NCBI RefSeq assembly: GCF_026242055.1
Contig: NZ_JAPJDL010000002.1
Location: 620,001-684,000, forward strand
Source of the DNA: Lentzea sp. NEAU-D7
GTDB lineage: Bacteria > Actinomycetota > Actinomycetes > Mycobacteriales > Pseudonocardiaceae
DNA: 64,000 nucleotides
Reading direction: 5' to 3'
Part shown: piece after piece, positions 50,297 to 61,529 of the stretch
Numbering within the stretch: the first letter of the stretch is position 1
Layout: the number at the start of each line of letters is the position of its first letter
The notes under the pieces: generated by a model
Told to the model about the DNA's origin: nothing
The model's input: the letters and a program-made list of their open reading frames with translations, nothing else
The model's database searches: none
Program-made: the position numbers and the translations under genes

Positions 50297-50305
50297 CCCG
50301 GAGAA

Positions 50306-50350
50306 CCGATCCGGCGACCAGGCCTGGCGCAGCCTCTGCGTGCGGATCGG
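50306..50350 (+). terminator. Hairpin after kal
   Basis: CCGATCCG (50306-50313) and CGGATCGG (50343-50350) form an 8-bp stem; CCAGGCCTGG within the loop adds an inner palindrome. Likely end of the kdd-kal transcript. Confidence 0.5.
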
Positions 50351-50446
50351 AACGGATCAGACCAATTCGCGCTGAATCGACCGCAACCTTCCCCGCTTTC
50401 TTCCGTTGGTCAATACAGAAGTAGCTACATGCGGGGAGGATGCGGC

Positions 50447-50800
50447 GTGGTGAAGATCGACCACCAGGGGGAGACACCTCCCTACGAGCAGGTGCGCGTG
50501 CACTACGCGCACGCGATCTCGAACCGAGAACTGCCGGTGGGCGCGAAACTGCCCACGGTGCGTGCTCTGGCGAAGGACCTGGGCCTGGCGGTGAACACGG
50601 TCGCCCGCGCCTACCGCGAGCTGGAAGAAGCCGGCCTCGTGGAGACCAGGGGCCGCGCCGGCACCGTGGTCAGCGCCAACGGCGACAGCAACCGCGAGCG
50701 CGTCCGCGCGGCGGCGGCCCAGTACGCGGCGATGTCCGCGGAGCTGGGCCTGTCGTCGCAGGAGGCGATGGAGATCGTTCGCGCGGCCCTGCGGACGTAG
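50447..50800 (+). CDS. GntR regulator, YtrA type
   Basis: 117 residues from GTG 50447 with GGGGAGGA six bases upstream (GTG 50450 is equally possible). A winged helix (about 10-75: PPYEQVRVHYAHAISN, LPTVRALAKDLGLAVNTVARAYRELEEAGL in parts) is followed by only about 40 helical residues, the short YtrA layout that usually controls transporters or its own operon. The palindrome GTAGCTAC at 50421-50428 just upstream may be an autoregulatory site. It lies after the lysine operon and could regulate it (inference). Confidence 0.85.
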   Translation: MVKIDHQGETPPYEQVRVHYAHAISNRELPVGAKLPTVRALAKDLGLAVNTVARAYRELEEAGLVETRGRAGTVVSANGDSNRERVRAAAAQYAAMSAELGLSSQEAMEIVRAALRT

Positions 50801-51109
50801 TCGCTCTCCTGGGTGTGTCGCGGTTCGTGAACCGCTGCCCGATCGTCGCGCGGAGGTAGTCGAAGCCGGCTCCTCCGCGCAGGCCGGCGCATCGCACTCG
50901 TGCCACGTCCGGTCCTGCTGGACCTCGGGCTGCTCCATGCAGGTGATCAGTACTCCTTCGGGGCTCGCGCCGGGTCGGCCGCACCGACTCACCGTTGTGC
51001 ATTTGCCCTGGTAGTCACCCGTTCGCGACCCTCCCCACGCGCCTCGGCGCAGCTAGGCTGCCCCGTGGATCCTGAATAACTGATTCGTCAGTCAAACTAG
51101 GAGAGCGCG
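50801..51109. promoter_or_regulatory. Intergenic region with TetR-like operator before the acyl-CoA dehydrogenase
   Basis: About 309 bases without a supported gene. ACTGA-TTCG-TCAGT at 51079-51092, flanked by TCA, is a short inverted repeat of the kind bound by TetR-family fatty-acid regulators, directly upstream of the GGAGAG ribosome site. No TetR gene lies in the window. Minus-strand frames in the region (for example one starting MEQPEVQQDRTWHECD) lack support. Confidence 0.45.
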
Positions 51110-52276
51110 ATGGGGCGGACCGTCCGCGACGGGCTGCGGCTCACGGCCGAACAGTGCCAGTTCGTCGAACTGGCCAGGGAGTTCGCCGCCAGGGAGATCC
51201 GGCCGCGGGGGCGCGCCGTCGACGAGGCGGACACCGAGTCTCCGCTCGACGTGTGGGAGAAGGCGTCCGAGCTCGGGCTGACCTCGTTCATGCTCCCCGA
51301 GAAGGTCGGCGGCGGCGGTGTCACCGACCTGCTGACCCAGGTGCTGGTCCAGCAGGAGCTGTGCCACGGCGACATCGGCATCGGCAACCTGGTCACCTCC
51401 AACGGCTTCTTCAGCGCGCCGGTCGAGCACCTCGGCACGCCCGAGCAGCAGGACCGGTTCCTCAGCCCGCTGGGGGCAGCGTGCCCGCCGCTCACCGCCG
51501 TCGCCGTGACCGAGCCCGGCAGCGGGTCGGACGCGGCGGGCATCCAGACGTCCGCGCGGCGCGAGGGTGACGAGTACGTCCTCAACGGACAGAAGACCTG
51601 GATCTCCAACGCTCCGTACGCCGAGCTGTTCGTGATCTTCGCGACGGTGGACCCGTCGCTGCGGTCCCGCGGTGTCACGGCGTTCGTCGTGCCGCGGTCC
51701 GCGGCGGGGCTGACGGTCGGGCCTCCGTTGCGGAAGATGGGGCAGCGCGCGATCGTCAACGCCGAGGTGTTCCTGGACGACGTGCGCGTGCCCGTGGAGG
51801 ACCGGCTCGGCGACGAGGGGCAGGGGTTCGCCGGGCTGATGCGGACGTTCGACGCGTCGCGCATCCTCATCGGTGCCGCCACGACGGGGCTCGCCCGTGC
51901 CGCGCTGGACTTCGCCACCGCCTACGCGGCGGAGCGCGTGCAGTTCGGGGTGCCGATCATCCGGCACCAGGCGGTGGCGTTCCGGCTCGCGGACATGGCC
52001 ACGCGCGTCGACACCTCGCACCTGCTGACCGTGCGCGCGGCGACGTTGTACGACGCGGGACACGCGGTGGCGCAGGAGTCGGCGATGGCCAAGCTCGTCG
52101 GCTCGGAGAACGCCATGTGGTGCACCCACGCGGCCGTGCAGACGCTGGGGGGCAACGGGTACTCCCGCGACTACCCCGTCGAGCGCTGGATGCGCGACGC
52201 GAAGCTCGAGGAGATCGAAGAGGGCACCTCGGACATCCAGCGCCTGATCATCTCCCGCGGCCTCGGTGCGAGATGA
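51110..52276 (+). CDS. Acyl-CoA dehydrogenase
   Basis: 388 residues. FAD-dependent ACAD fold: [18 protein letters not shown] (about 135-152) at the flavin site, GQKTWISNA, and the C-terminal [20 protein letters not shown] with [15 protein letters not shown] (about 370), where the glutamate corresponds to the short-chain catalytic base. It makes a 2,3-enoyl-CoA from a short or branched acyl-CoA, passing electrons to ETF. Its stop overlaps the ADP-forming ligase as ATGA, so the two work together on one acyl group. Confidence 0.88.
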   Translation: MGRTVRDGLRLTAEQCQFVELAREFAAREIRPRGRAVDEADTESPLDVWEKASELGLTSFMLPEKVGGGGVTDLLTQVLVQQELCHGDIGIGNLVTSNGFFSAPVEHLGTPEQQDRFLSPLGAACPPLTAVAVTEPGSGSDAAGIQTSARREGDEYVLNGQKTWISNAPYAELFVIFATVDPSLRSRGVTAFVVPRSAAGLTVGPPLRKMGQRAIVNAEVFLDDVRVPVEDRLGDEGQGFAGLMRTFDASRILIGAATTGLARAALDFATAYAAERVQFGVPIIRHQAVAFRLADMATRVDTSHLLTVRAATLYDAGHAVAQESAMAKLVGSENAMWCTHAAVQTLGGNGYSRDYPVERWMRDAKLEEIEEGTSDIQRLIISRGLGAR

Positions 52277-54261
52277 TCTTCTCCGATCCCGCGTCCGTCG
52301 CCGTCGTCGGCGCCAGCGACGACCCCGCCAAGTGGGGCCACTGGCTCGCGCGCGGCGCCCTCGTCGGTCATGACCGTCGCGCCGTGCACCTGGTGAACCG
52401 CGGCGGTGGCGCCGTTCTGGGGCAGCCCACCGTGCGCTCGCTCTCCGAACTCGCCGAGGCGCCCGAGCTGGTCGTGCTCGCCGTGCCCGCGGCGCACGTC
52501 CCCGCCGTGGTGGACGAGGCGCTGGCGGCCGGCGTGCGCGGCTTCGTCGGCATCACCTCGGGGATCGACGACCGCGTCATCCGCCGGATCCGGGACGCGG
52601 GCGCACGGCTGCTCGGGCCGAACTGCCTGGGCGTGTTCGACGCGGCGACGTCGCTGCACCTCGCCTGGGGCCGGTTCCAGGCGGGGTCGCTGGGCGTCGT
52701 GTCGCAGAGCGGGCAGGTCGGGCTGGAGATCGCCGGGCTCGCGGCGGCGTCGGGCACGGGCGTCTCGCGGTTCGTCTCGGTGGGCAACCAGGCGGACGTG
52801 ACGGCGGCGGAAGCGTTGCAGGACCTCGTGTCCCACGACCTGACCACGGTGGTGGGGGTCTACCTGGAGAGCTTCGGCCCCGGGATCGTGGCGGCCATGT
52901 CGGACCTGCGCGCGGCGGGCAAACCCGTGGTGCTGCTGACCGTCGGGTCCTCGGTCGCGGCCCGCGAGGCCGCCCGCACGCACACCGGTGCCCTGACGTC
53001 GTCGTCGGACGTGGTGGACGCGGCCTGCCGCCGGGCGGGCGCGGTCCGCGTGACGACACCCGCGGCTCTGGTGGACCTGGCGGCGGTGCTGACGTCCGGG
53101 GCGCCTCGCGGAGGCCGGGTGGGGATCGTCTCCGACTCGGGCGGGCAGGGCGCGATCGCGGCGGACCTCGCGGTGGCGGCCGGCCTGACGTTGCCCGTGC
53201 TGTCCGTTGTGGACGGTTTGCCGGAGGGTGCGTCGAAGCGGAACCCGATCGACCTCGCCGGAGCGGGGGAGCAGGACCTGGCGAACTACGCCAGGGCGAT
53301 CGAGGTGCTGGCACGCGGCGGCGAGGTCGACGCGGTCGTGCTGTCGGGCTACTTCGGCAGCTACGGCCCGGACGCGCCGTCGCTGGAGCCGGCGGAAGTG
53401 GCGGTGGCCTCCCGGATCTGTTCCCTGACAAGGGAAACCGGCGTCACGGTCGTCGTGCACAGCATGCGCGAGGACTCCGCCGCGGTCCGCGTGCTGCGGA
53501 CGGGTGGCGTCCCCGTGCAGCACACCGTCGAACGTGCCGTCGCCGCGCTGGGCCACGCGACCCGGCTGGGCAGGACCTCGCTGGAGGTCGTGCCGCGCGC
53601 CGCGCCCACCACGCCGTTCCGACCCGGATACCTCGCCGCCCGCGAACTGCTGGACTTCGTGCGGTTCCCCAGAGCCCACGCCGTCACGACCGCCGCCGAG
53701 GTCACCGCGACGCCCTTGCGGGGCCCGTTCGCGCTCAAGGCCGACTGGCTGCCCCACAAGAGCGAGCACGGGGGAGTGCGGATCGGCCTCACCGACCCCG
53801 AGTCGGCGTTCGAGGAGATGCGGGCAAAACTCGGCCCCGGCACGTACGTCCTGGAGGAGATGGACACCCGCGAGCACACCGTCGAACTGATCATCGGCGC
53901 GAAGCGCGACCACTCGTTCGGCCCGGTCGTCCTCGTCGGCGCGGGCGGCGTCCACGCGGAGCTGTTCGGCGACACCGCGATCGAGCTCGCCCCGGTCACT
54001 CCCGCCACGGCGCGGGACATGCTGGCCCGCCTGGTCTCCGCCCCGCTGCTGTCGGGCTGGCGCGGTTCCCCCGCATCCGACGTGGCGGCGCTGGCCGAGG
54101 TGATCGCCCAGGTCTCCGAGACGCTCGCGGCCAGACCGGACCTCGCCGAGATCGAGCTGAACCCCGTGCGCGTGGGCCCCGACGGCGTGGTGGCCGTCGA
54201 CGCACTGGTCGTCCCTTCGGAGGAAGCGGTGGACGGCACGGGCGGACAGCGCGTGGCATGA
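52273..54261 (+). CDS. ADP-forming acyl-CoA ligase (fused alpha-beta)
   Basis: 662 residues from ATG 52273. An N-terminal CoA-binding domain ([20 protein letters not shown]), a succinyl-CoA-ligase-like domain with [17 protein letters not shown] and [11 protein letters not shown], and a C-terminal ATP-grasp domain ([43 protein letters not shown]). The fused form interconverts acyl-CoA + ADP + Pi and acid + CoA + ATP through a phospho-histidine. It can conserve energy from, or activate, the acid handled by the acyl-CoA dehydrogenase. Possible link to crotonyl/butyryl-CoA from lysine, unproven. Confidence 0.85.
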   Translation: MIFSDPASVAVVGASDDPAKWGHWLARGALVGHDRRAVHLVNRGGGAVLGQPTVRSLSELAEAPELVVLAVPAAHVPAVVDEALAAGVRGFVGITSGIDDRVIRRIRDAGARLLGPNCLGVFDAATSLHLAWGRFQAGSLGVVSQSGQVGLEIAGLAAASGTGVSRFVSVGNQADVTAAEALQDLVSHDLTTVVGVYLESFGPGIVAAMSDLRAAGKPVVLLTVGSSVAAREAARTHTGALTSSSDVVDAACRRAGAVRVTTPAALVDLAAVLTSGAPRGGRVGIVSDSGGQGAIAADLAVAAGLTLPVLSVVDGLPEGASKRNPIDLAGAGEQDLANYARAIEVLARGGEVDAVVLSGYFGSYGPDAPSLEPAEVAVASRICSLTRETGVTVVVHSMREDSAAVRVLRTGGVPVQHTVERAVAALGHATRLGRTSLEVVPRAAPTTPFRPGYLAARELLDFVRFPRAHAVTTAAEVTATPLRGPFALKADWLPHKSEHGGVRIGLTDPESAFEEMRAKLGPGTYVLEEMDTREHTVELIIGAKRDHSFGPVVLVGAGGVHAELFGDTAIELAPVTPATARDMLARLVSAPLLSGWRGSPASDVAALAEVIAQVSETLAARPDLAEIELNPVRVGPDGVVAVDALVVPSEEAVDGTGGQRVA

Positions 54262-54332
54262 CGGCCCGGCTGCTCCGATTGCGGGATTGCGGGCCCCGAT
54301 AGGTTCTCCTGCAGTGACGTGAGGAGGCCTCG

Positions 54333-54893
54333 ATGCTGGTCGTGGTGGCACTGCTGGCGTTCCTCATGCCGCCGCCCGGCCCGGTGACGATCGACGTCGT
54401 CAGCGTCGGCGGCTCGGGATGCCCGGCGGGCACGGCGAACGTCGCCATGTCGCTCGACAACGAGGCGTTCACGGTCACCTACAGCGACTTCCTGGTGCAG
54501 GGCAACGGGAGCGAGGCCAAGCGGAGCTGCACGATCGCCCTGCGCATCAACCACGCGGCCGGGTACACGTTCGGCATCGCGGCCACCGACTACCGCGGGT
54601 TCGCGCACCTGACCGACAAGGCGCGCGGTGTGGTGCGCAACGACTACTGGTTCCCGGGGTTCCCCACGCGGCACAGCAGTCGCACGTACCAGGCGCCGAT
54701 GAGTGACAACTGGCAGGTGACCGACACGCCCAGTGGGGTGGCGCACGGGCCGTGCAAGGACCGCAAGCCGCTGACCGTGGAGACCGAGCTGAAGGTCACC
54801 GGCAAGGGGCCGGGCAGCTTCATGACCATGGACTCGACCGACTCGAGCGTGAGCACGACGTTCCGGCTCTCGTGGAAGAAGTGCGCGGAATAA
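54333..54893 (+). CDS. DUF4360 secreted protein
   Basis: 186 residues, ATG with GAGGAGG upstream. A short hydrophobic leader (LVVVALLAFLMPPPG) precedes the DUF4360 domain with its cysteines: GGSGCPAGTANVAMSLDNEAF, KRSCTIALRINHAAGYTF, GPCKDRKPL and a C-terminal LSWKKC. Family members are secreted, disulfide-rich proteins of actinomycetes and fungi with no known function. Monocistronic. Confidence 0.83.
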   Translation: MLVVVALLAFLMPPPGPVTIDVVSVGGSGCPAGTANVAMSLDNEAFTVTYSDFLVQGNGSEAKRSCTIALRINHAAGYTFGIAATDYRGFAHLTDKARGVVRNDYWFPGFPTRHSSRTYQAPMSDNWQVTDTPSGVAHGPCKDRKPLTVETELKVTGKGPGSFMTMDSTDSSVSTTFRLSWKKCAE

Positions 54894-55144
54894 CGAGCGC
54901 GCCGTCGACGTTCTCTGCTACAGTCCGTTCGTACCCGGCAGTGCGCAGGTGAGCGCACATAAGTTCCGACCAGCTGCTGGACGATCACAACGCCGCAGCC
55001 GACACCCCCGGCTTCTCACGCCGGCGGACCCACATCAGATGCAGTCGGATCAACGGCATCTGCAGCGCTCTCCTCCCGTCGCACACCTCGTGCGCGGAGT
55101 CGACGAAGCGCGCTTCGAACAACCCTCCTGAAAGGACAGACCCG
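54894..55144 (+). promoter_or_regulatory. Long structured leader of the short rho gene
   Basis: An extended -10 (TGCTACAGT, hexamer at 54919-54924) would start a leader of about 210 bases. It holds two hairpins: GTGCGC/GCGCAC (54941-54958) and CAGATGC/GCATCTG (55036-55062). The stretch 54975-55085 is C-rich and relatively poor in G, as in Rho-utilisation sites. Autogenous control by Rho is plausible. GAAAGGA at about 55129-55135 is the ribosome site. Confidence 0.45.
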
Positions 55145-56170
55145 ATGCACATCGGTGTACTCGACGTACGCAACAACAAGGCGTTCCTAGTGGACGGACC
55201 GCAGGTTCCGCAGAGTCTCGTGAGGCAGTACGACCTGCGCCGCGGCGACCAGATCAGCGGCGAAGCGGAGAACGACAAGCTCGTCGGCGTCGACACGGTC
55301 AACGGACGTGCGCCGCACAAGCGGCGGCGGTTCGAGGACCTGACGCCCCTCTACCCCAACGAGCGGCTGCGGCTGGAGCACGATCCGAACGAGCTCACCA
55401 GCCGGGCGATCGACCTGGTCATGCCGGTCGGCAAGGGGCAGCGGGCGCTGATCGTCGCGCCGCCCAAGGCCGGTAAGACCATTGTGCTGCAACAGATCGC
55501 GGCCGCGATCGCCAAGAACCACCCCGAGACCCACCTCATCGTCGCGCTCGTCGGCGAACGGCCGGAGGAGGTGACGGACATGCGCACCACGATTCCGGGC
55601 GAGATGTTCACGTCGACCTTCGACGAGCACCCGAACGAGCACATCCGGGTCGCCGAGCTCGCCGTCGAGCGGGCGAAGCGGCTCGTCGAGGAAGGGCAGG
55701 ACGTGGTGATCCTGCTCGACTCGCTGACGCGGCTCGGGCGTGCCTACAACCTCGCGCAGCCCAACGGCGGGCGCATCCTCAGCGGCGGGATCGACGCCCG
55801 GGCGCTGACGCCGCCGAAGCAGTTCCTCGGCGCCGCGCGCAACATCGAGGACGGCGGCAGCCTCACGATCTTCGCCACCGCGCTCGTCGAGACCGGGTCG
55901 CTCGCCGACACGGCGATCTTCGAGGAGCTCAAGAGCACCGGCAACGCCGAGCTGAAGCTCGACCGCAGGGCGGCGCAGCGGCGGGTCTACCCCGCGATCG
56001 ACCTCCAGCAGTCGAGCACGCGCAAGGCGGAACTGCTGGTGTCGAAGCAGGAGCTCACCATCACGGACGCACTGCGCCGGGCCATGGCGGACCGGGACAT
56101 CGACGTGATCGTCGACGGGCTGCGCAAGACGCAGAGCAACGCGGAGTTCCTCATGCAGATGTCGAGGTGA
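55145..56170 (+). CDS. Short Rho-type transcription terminator paralogue
   Basis: 341 residues, much shorter than E. coli Rho (419) and typical actinomycete Rho (often over 600). It lacks the N-terminal helical domain and has a reduced RNA-binding fold (HIGVLDVRNNKAFLVDGPQV) without the GFGFLR-type RNP motif. The hexameric ATPase is complete: Walker A PPKAGKT at 106-112, VALVGERPEEVTDM, VVILLDSLTRLGRAYN (Walker B), Q-loop region GGRILSGGIDA and ARNIEDGGSLTIFATAL. It should still translocate on RNA but with altered loading specificity. The housekeeping rho is expected elsewhere. Possible roles are conditional termination or resistance to a Rho inhibitor; neither is shown. Confidence 0.85.
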   Translation: MHIGVLDVRNNKAFLVDGPQVPQSLVRQYDLRRGDQISGEAENDKLVGVDTVNGRAPHKRRRFEDLTPLYPNERLRLEHDPNELTSRAIDLVMPVGKGQRALIVAPPKAGKTIVLQQIAAAIAKNHPETHLIVALVGERPEEVTDMRTTIPGEMFTSTFDEHPNEHIRVAELAVERAKRLVEEGQDVVILLDSLTRLGRAYNLAQPNGGRILSGGIDARALTPPKQFLGAARNIEDGGSLTIFATALVETGSLADTAIFEELKSTGNAELKLDRRAAQRRVYPAIDLQQSSTRKAELLVSKQELTITDALRRAMADRDIDVIVDGLRKTQSNAEFLMQMSR

Positions 56171-56195
56171 CGCTCCAGGTGGTTGACTGGCGGCG

Positions 56196-57332
56196 ATGAG
56201 TCTCCTCCAGGTCACGTGGACCGACCCGGCCACACAAGCACGCGGTTATCTCGTCATCGACCGGCTGGTGCGCGGGGTCAGCAGCGGGGGGCTGCGCATG
56301 CGTGCGGGCTGCACGCTCGACGAGGTGCGCGGGCTGGCCGAGGGGATGACGGCCAAGGAAGCCCTCAACTACGACCCGGACGCACGGTACGTGCCGCTCG
56401 GCGGCGCCAAGGGCGGCATCGACTTCGACCCCTACGACCCGCGGGCGAAGGACGTCCTCACGGCTTATCTGCACGCCATGTCCCCCTACATCGAACGCTT
56501 CTGGACGATGGGCGAAGACCTGGGGCTGCGGCAGTCCACCATCGACGAGGCCATCGCGAAGATCGGCCTCCAGTCGTCCATCCAGGCCGTCTACCCGCTG
56601 CTCGACGACGAGCGGAAGGCCAGGCGACGCCTCGCGGACGCCTTCGAGGTCACCGTCGACGGCGTCGGACTCGACGAACTGGTCGGCGGCTACGGGGTGG
56701 CCGAGGCCGCGCTGACCGGCATCGAACACCTCCACCTGCGGGACCCCACCGCGTTCGTGCAGGGTTTCGGCTCGATGGGCGGCGCCACCGCCCGCTACCT
56801 CGCCAAGGCGGACGTCAGGGTCGTCGGCCTCGCGGACGTCCACGGCGTCGTGGCCAACCCGGCCGGGCTCGACGTGGAGACCCTGCTGCTGTCCCGTGAC
56901 GCGCACGGGGCCATCGACAGGACGAAACTCCGCCCGCAGGACCGGCAACTCGCCGGCGACAGCTGGCTCGACGTCGAGGCGGACGTCCTCGTCCCCGCCG
57001 CGACCAGCTACGCGATCCACAGCGGCAACGCGGGACGGGTCAGGGCCGAGCTCGTCGTCGAAGCGGCGAACATGCCCGTGACACCCGAGGCGGAGGCGAT
57101 GGTCGACGCGCTGGTCATCCCGGACGTCGTCGCGAACTCCGCCACGAACTCCTGGTGGTGGTGGACCCTGTTCGGCGACATCGAGCCCACGGCCGAGTCC
57201 GCGTTCGAGAAGATCGGCACGAACATGCGCCGCCTCGTCACCGCGATCATCGGCGAGCCGTCACCGCGAGCAGCAGCGCGGCACCTCGCGGCCGCCGCGC
57301 TGGAGGAGATCGAGCAGCGCCACCGGTCGTAG
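56196..57332 (+). CDS. Glu/Leu/Phe/Val dehydrogenase family protein
   Basis: 378 residues. The dimerisation domain carries RMRAGCTLDEVRGLAEGMTAKEAL and PLGGAKGGIDFDP (substrate lysine region, about 71-83). The Rossmann domain shows VQGFGSMGGATARYLAKADV (about 188-207) and EAANMPVTPEA. It catalyses NAD(P)-linked reversible deamination of an amino acid; the sequence is divergent from hexameric glutamate dehydrogenase and closer to actinobacterial leucine/valine dehydrogenase-like proteins. It follows the rho-like gene by 26 bases. Confidence 0.84.
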   Translation: MSLLQVTWTDPATQARGYLVIDRLVRGVSSGGLRMRAGCTLDEVRGLAEGMTAKEALNYDPDARYVPLGGAKGGIDFDPYDPRAKDVLTAYLHAMSPYIERFWTMGEDLGLRQSTIDEAIAKIGLQSSIQAVYPLLDDERKARRRLADAFEVTVDGVGLDELVGGYGVAEAALTGIEHLHLRDPTAFVQGFGSMGGATARYLAKADVRVVGLADVHGVVANPAGLDVETLLLSRDAHGAIDRTKLRPQDRQLAGDSWLDVEADVLVPAATSYAIHSGNAGRVRAELVVEAANMPVTPEAEAMVDALVIPDVVANSATNSWWWWTLFGDIEPTAESAFEKIGTNMRRLVTAIIGEPSPRAAARHLAAAALEEIEQRHRS

Positions 57333-57341
57333 ACTCGGCAC

Positions 57342-57770
57342 ATGCCAGGCCTGGAACACACCACCACGATCGCGGCCCCTCCGGAACGCGTCTGGGCGGT
57401 GCTCGTCGACGTCGAGCGCTGGCCGGAGCACATCCCGACGGTCGACTCCGTGGAACGCCTCGACGAAGGCCCGTTCACCGTCGGTTCCAGCGCCCGCCTC
57501 CGGCAACCGAAGCTGCCCGAGGCCGTGTGGACGGTGACCGAGCTGACCGACGGCACCTCGTACACCTGGGAGTCGAGGTCCCCCGGTGTCCTCGGCGTCG
57601 CCTCGCACGTCGTCGAGCCGCATCCCGGCGGCACCCGGCTCACCCTCGCGGTGAGCGTGTCCGGTCCGCTCGCGGGGATCGGCTGGCTGATGACGAAGGC
57701 ACGGGCCAAGCGGTACGTCGAGACCGAGGCCGCCTCCATCAAGAAGGTCGCCGAGCAGAGCCAGACCTAG
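57342..57770 (+). CDS. SRPBCC family protein
   Basis: 142 residues, ATG nine bases after the dehydrogenase. Polyketide-cyclase/START-like helix-grip fold: EHTTTIAAPPERVWAVLVDVERWPEHIP at the start and a C-terminal helix TKARAKRYVETEAASIKKVAEQ. Such proteins bind hydrophobic ligands in a cavity; no catalytic assignment is possible. Its stop codon forms one foot of a hairpin shared with the convergent EF-hand gene. Confidence 0.83.
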   Translation: MPGLEHTTTIAAPPERVWAVLVDVERWPEHIPTVDSVERLDEGPFTVGSSARLRQPKLPEAVWTVTELTDGTSYTWESRSPGVLGVASHVVEPHPGGTRLTLAVSVSGPLAGIGWLMTKARAKRYVETEAASIKKVAEQSQT

Positions 57771-57792
57771 CGTTGGGCCGGACCCAGCGCTA
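57768..57792. terminator. Hairpin spanning two convergent stop codons
   Basis: TAGCGTTGGG pairs with CCCAGCGCTA (one G-T wobble) across a 5-base loop. The left foot is the TAG of the SRPBCC gene and the right foot is the TAG (minus strand) of the EF-hand gene, so the terminator occupies the entire gap. Confidence 0.6.
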
Positions 57793-58344
57793 CAGCGGGC
57801 CGAGCAGCCAGGCTCCCGGCCCGTCCTCGTCCTCCGAGAAGTAGAACGCCCGCCAGGCGGCGAGCAGGTCCTCGGTCCCGATCAGCCCGTCACCGTCGTG
57901 GTCGAGCCGTGCGTGCACGGCCCGTGCGTCGGCCTCGGACACGTGCATCAACGCCGTGGACCACCGCACGTGCTCGTCCAAGCCGAGCTGGCCGTCACCG
58001 TCGTGATCGGCGACGGCCAGCAGCGCGTCGAGGTACGGCACGTAGACGTCGTCGAAGGCCTCCGGGCGTCCCAGCAGGCCGAGCACGAACGCCGTCCGGT
58101 ACTCGGCCAGGCTGATCCTGTCGTCGTCGTTCGTGTCCGTCACGGCGACGAGGTGGTCCCACACGCCCAGCAACTGCTCGTGCAACCGCTTCGCGCGCAC
58201 GTCGTCGTCGGTCAGGCCGAACGCCGAGGTCAGCCGGGCGCTCGCCAGCTCGAAGTCCGAGCGCTCGACGTACCCGTCCCCGTCGCTGTCGTAGGTCTCG
58301 AACCTGCGGGTGAGCCTGCGGTCCAGGAACGGCGTGATCTTCAT
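57790..58344 (-). CDS. EF-hand calcium-binding protein 1
   Basis: 184 residues, cytoplasmic. Four EF-hand loops with canonical Asp/Asn/Gly spacing: DSDGDGYVERSDF (about 19), DTNDDDRISLAEY (about 69), DHDGDGQLGLDEH (about 113) and DHDGDGLIGTEDL (about 147). Resembles calerythrin/CabA-type bacterial calmodulin-like proteins, so a calcium sensor or buffer. A paralogue of the same length lies at 61530-62084, on the other side of the UvrA-like and GNAT genes. Confidence 0.88.
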   Translation of the reverse strand: MKITPFLDRRLTRRFETYDSDGDGYVERSDFELASARLTSAFGLTDDDVRAKRLHEQLLGVWDHLVAVTDTNDDDRISLAEYRTAFVLGLLGRPEAFDDVYVPYLDALLAVADHDGDGQLGLDEHVRWSTALMHVSEADARAVHARLDHDGDGLIGTEDLLAAWRAFYFSEDEDGPGAWLLGPL

Positions 58345-58362
58345 GCCTCCCTGTGTACCCCG

Positions 58363-60759
<2,397 letters not shown>

Positions 60760-60811
60760 GGCGCAAAGCTAACTCGCGCCACTCGGCTCTGCCTTCTTGA
60801 TTCCTGATCGG

Positions 60812-61528
60812 TTATGAACGAATCCGGTAGTGGTAGGTGCACACCTCGCGGAACCCCGTCCGCTCGTACAGCCGGAACGCCGTGGTGTTCGCCTTCTCCA
60901 TCTGCAGGTACATGTGGTTCGCCTCGTGCGTGGCCGCCCATGAGGCCAGTGCGGCGAGCACGGACCGTGCGGCGCCCTGACCTCGTGCGTGGGGAAGTGT
61001 CGCCATGCCGAACACCCCGGCCCAGCCCTCCTCGGTCACCGCACGCCCCACGGCCACCACCTCGCCGTCCACCTCGGCGTGCGCGTAGGCGGAGGGGTGC
61101 TCCACGCGGCTGAGCAGGTCGCGTTCGGCGCTGACGTCCCGCGTGGTCACCGCCTGCCACGCCGCGAGCCACTCGTCGGTCGGCCGCGCCGTCACCTCGC
61201 CCGCGTCCGAGTGCGCCTGGCGCAGTACCTCGGAGGTCGACGCGATCTGCAGGGACATGTCGTGACCCCGCTCGTACCCCCTGGCGTCCAGCACCTGGTC
61301 GAGATCGTCCGCGCACACGCCCGGCGTGATCTGGAACCGCGCCCCGGCCCCGCGTTCGGCGCAGAACTCCTCCGCCCGCTCCACCCGGTCCTCGCGGTCG
61401 TGCGGCAGCACCGCGCTCACCCACCAGGCGTCGCCGGGGGAGTGCCGCAGCCACCAGCCGCCCGCCTCCTCGACGTGCGCGGCGGGCTGGGCGCGCGCCG
61501 CGCACTCCTGCAGCGTCTTCAGCAGCAC
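60812..61528 (-). CDS. GNAT family N-acetyltransferase
   Basis: 238 residues. The C-terminal half is a complete GNAT domain: VAVGRAVTEEGWAGVFGMATLPHARGQGAARSVLAALASW (in blocks, about 150-190) and MEKANTTAFRLYERTGFREV (about 205-225). The N-terminal half is a degenerate GNAT repeat, as often seen in actinobacteria. Substrate unknown. It is one base downstream of the second EF-hand gene, in the same orientation, so they are likely co-transcribed. Confidence 0.83.
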   Translation of the reverse strand: MLLKTLQECAARAQPAAHVEEAGGWWLRHSPGDAWWVSAVLPHDREDRVERAEEFCAERGAGARFQITPGVCADDLDQVLDARGYERGHDMSLQIASTSEVLRQAHSDAGEVTARPTDEWLAAWQAVTTRDVSAERDLLSRVEHPSAYAHAEVDGEVVAVGRAVTEEGWAGVFGMATLPHARGQGAARSVLAALASWAATHEANHMYLQMEKANTTAFRLYERTGFREVCTYHYRIRS

Positions 61529-61529
61529 G

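Noticed and set aside
50801..51002. Possible small minus-strand protein (MEQPEVQQDRTWHECD...), with a neighbouring frame reading GFDYLRATIGQRFTNRD
   Set aside because: The two protein-like stretches are in different frames, neither has a ribosome site, and no family is recognised; not enough support for a gene or pseudogene.
52171..54351. A 726-codon open frame on the minus strand
   Set aside because: Shadow of the acyl-CoA ligase gene; composition is Arg/Gly/His rich and no family is recognisable.
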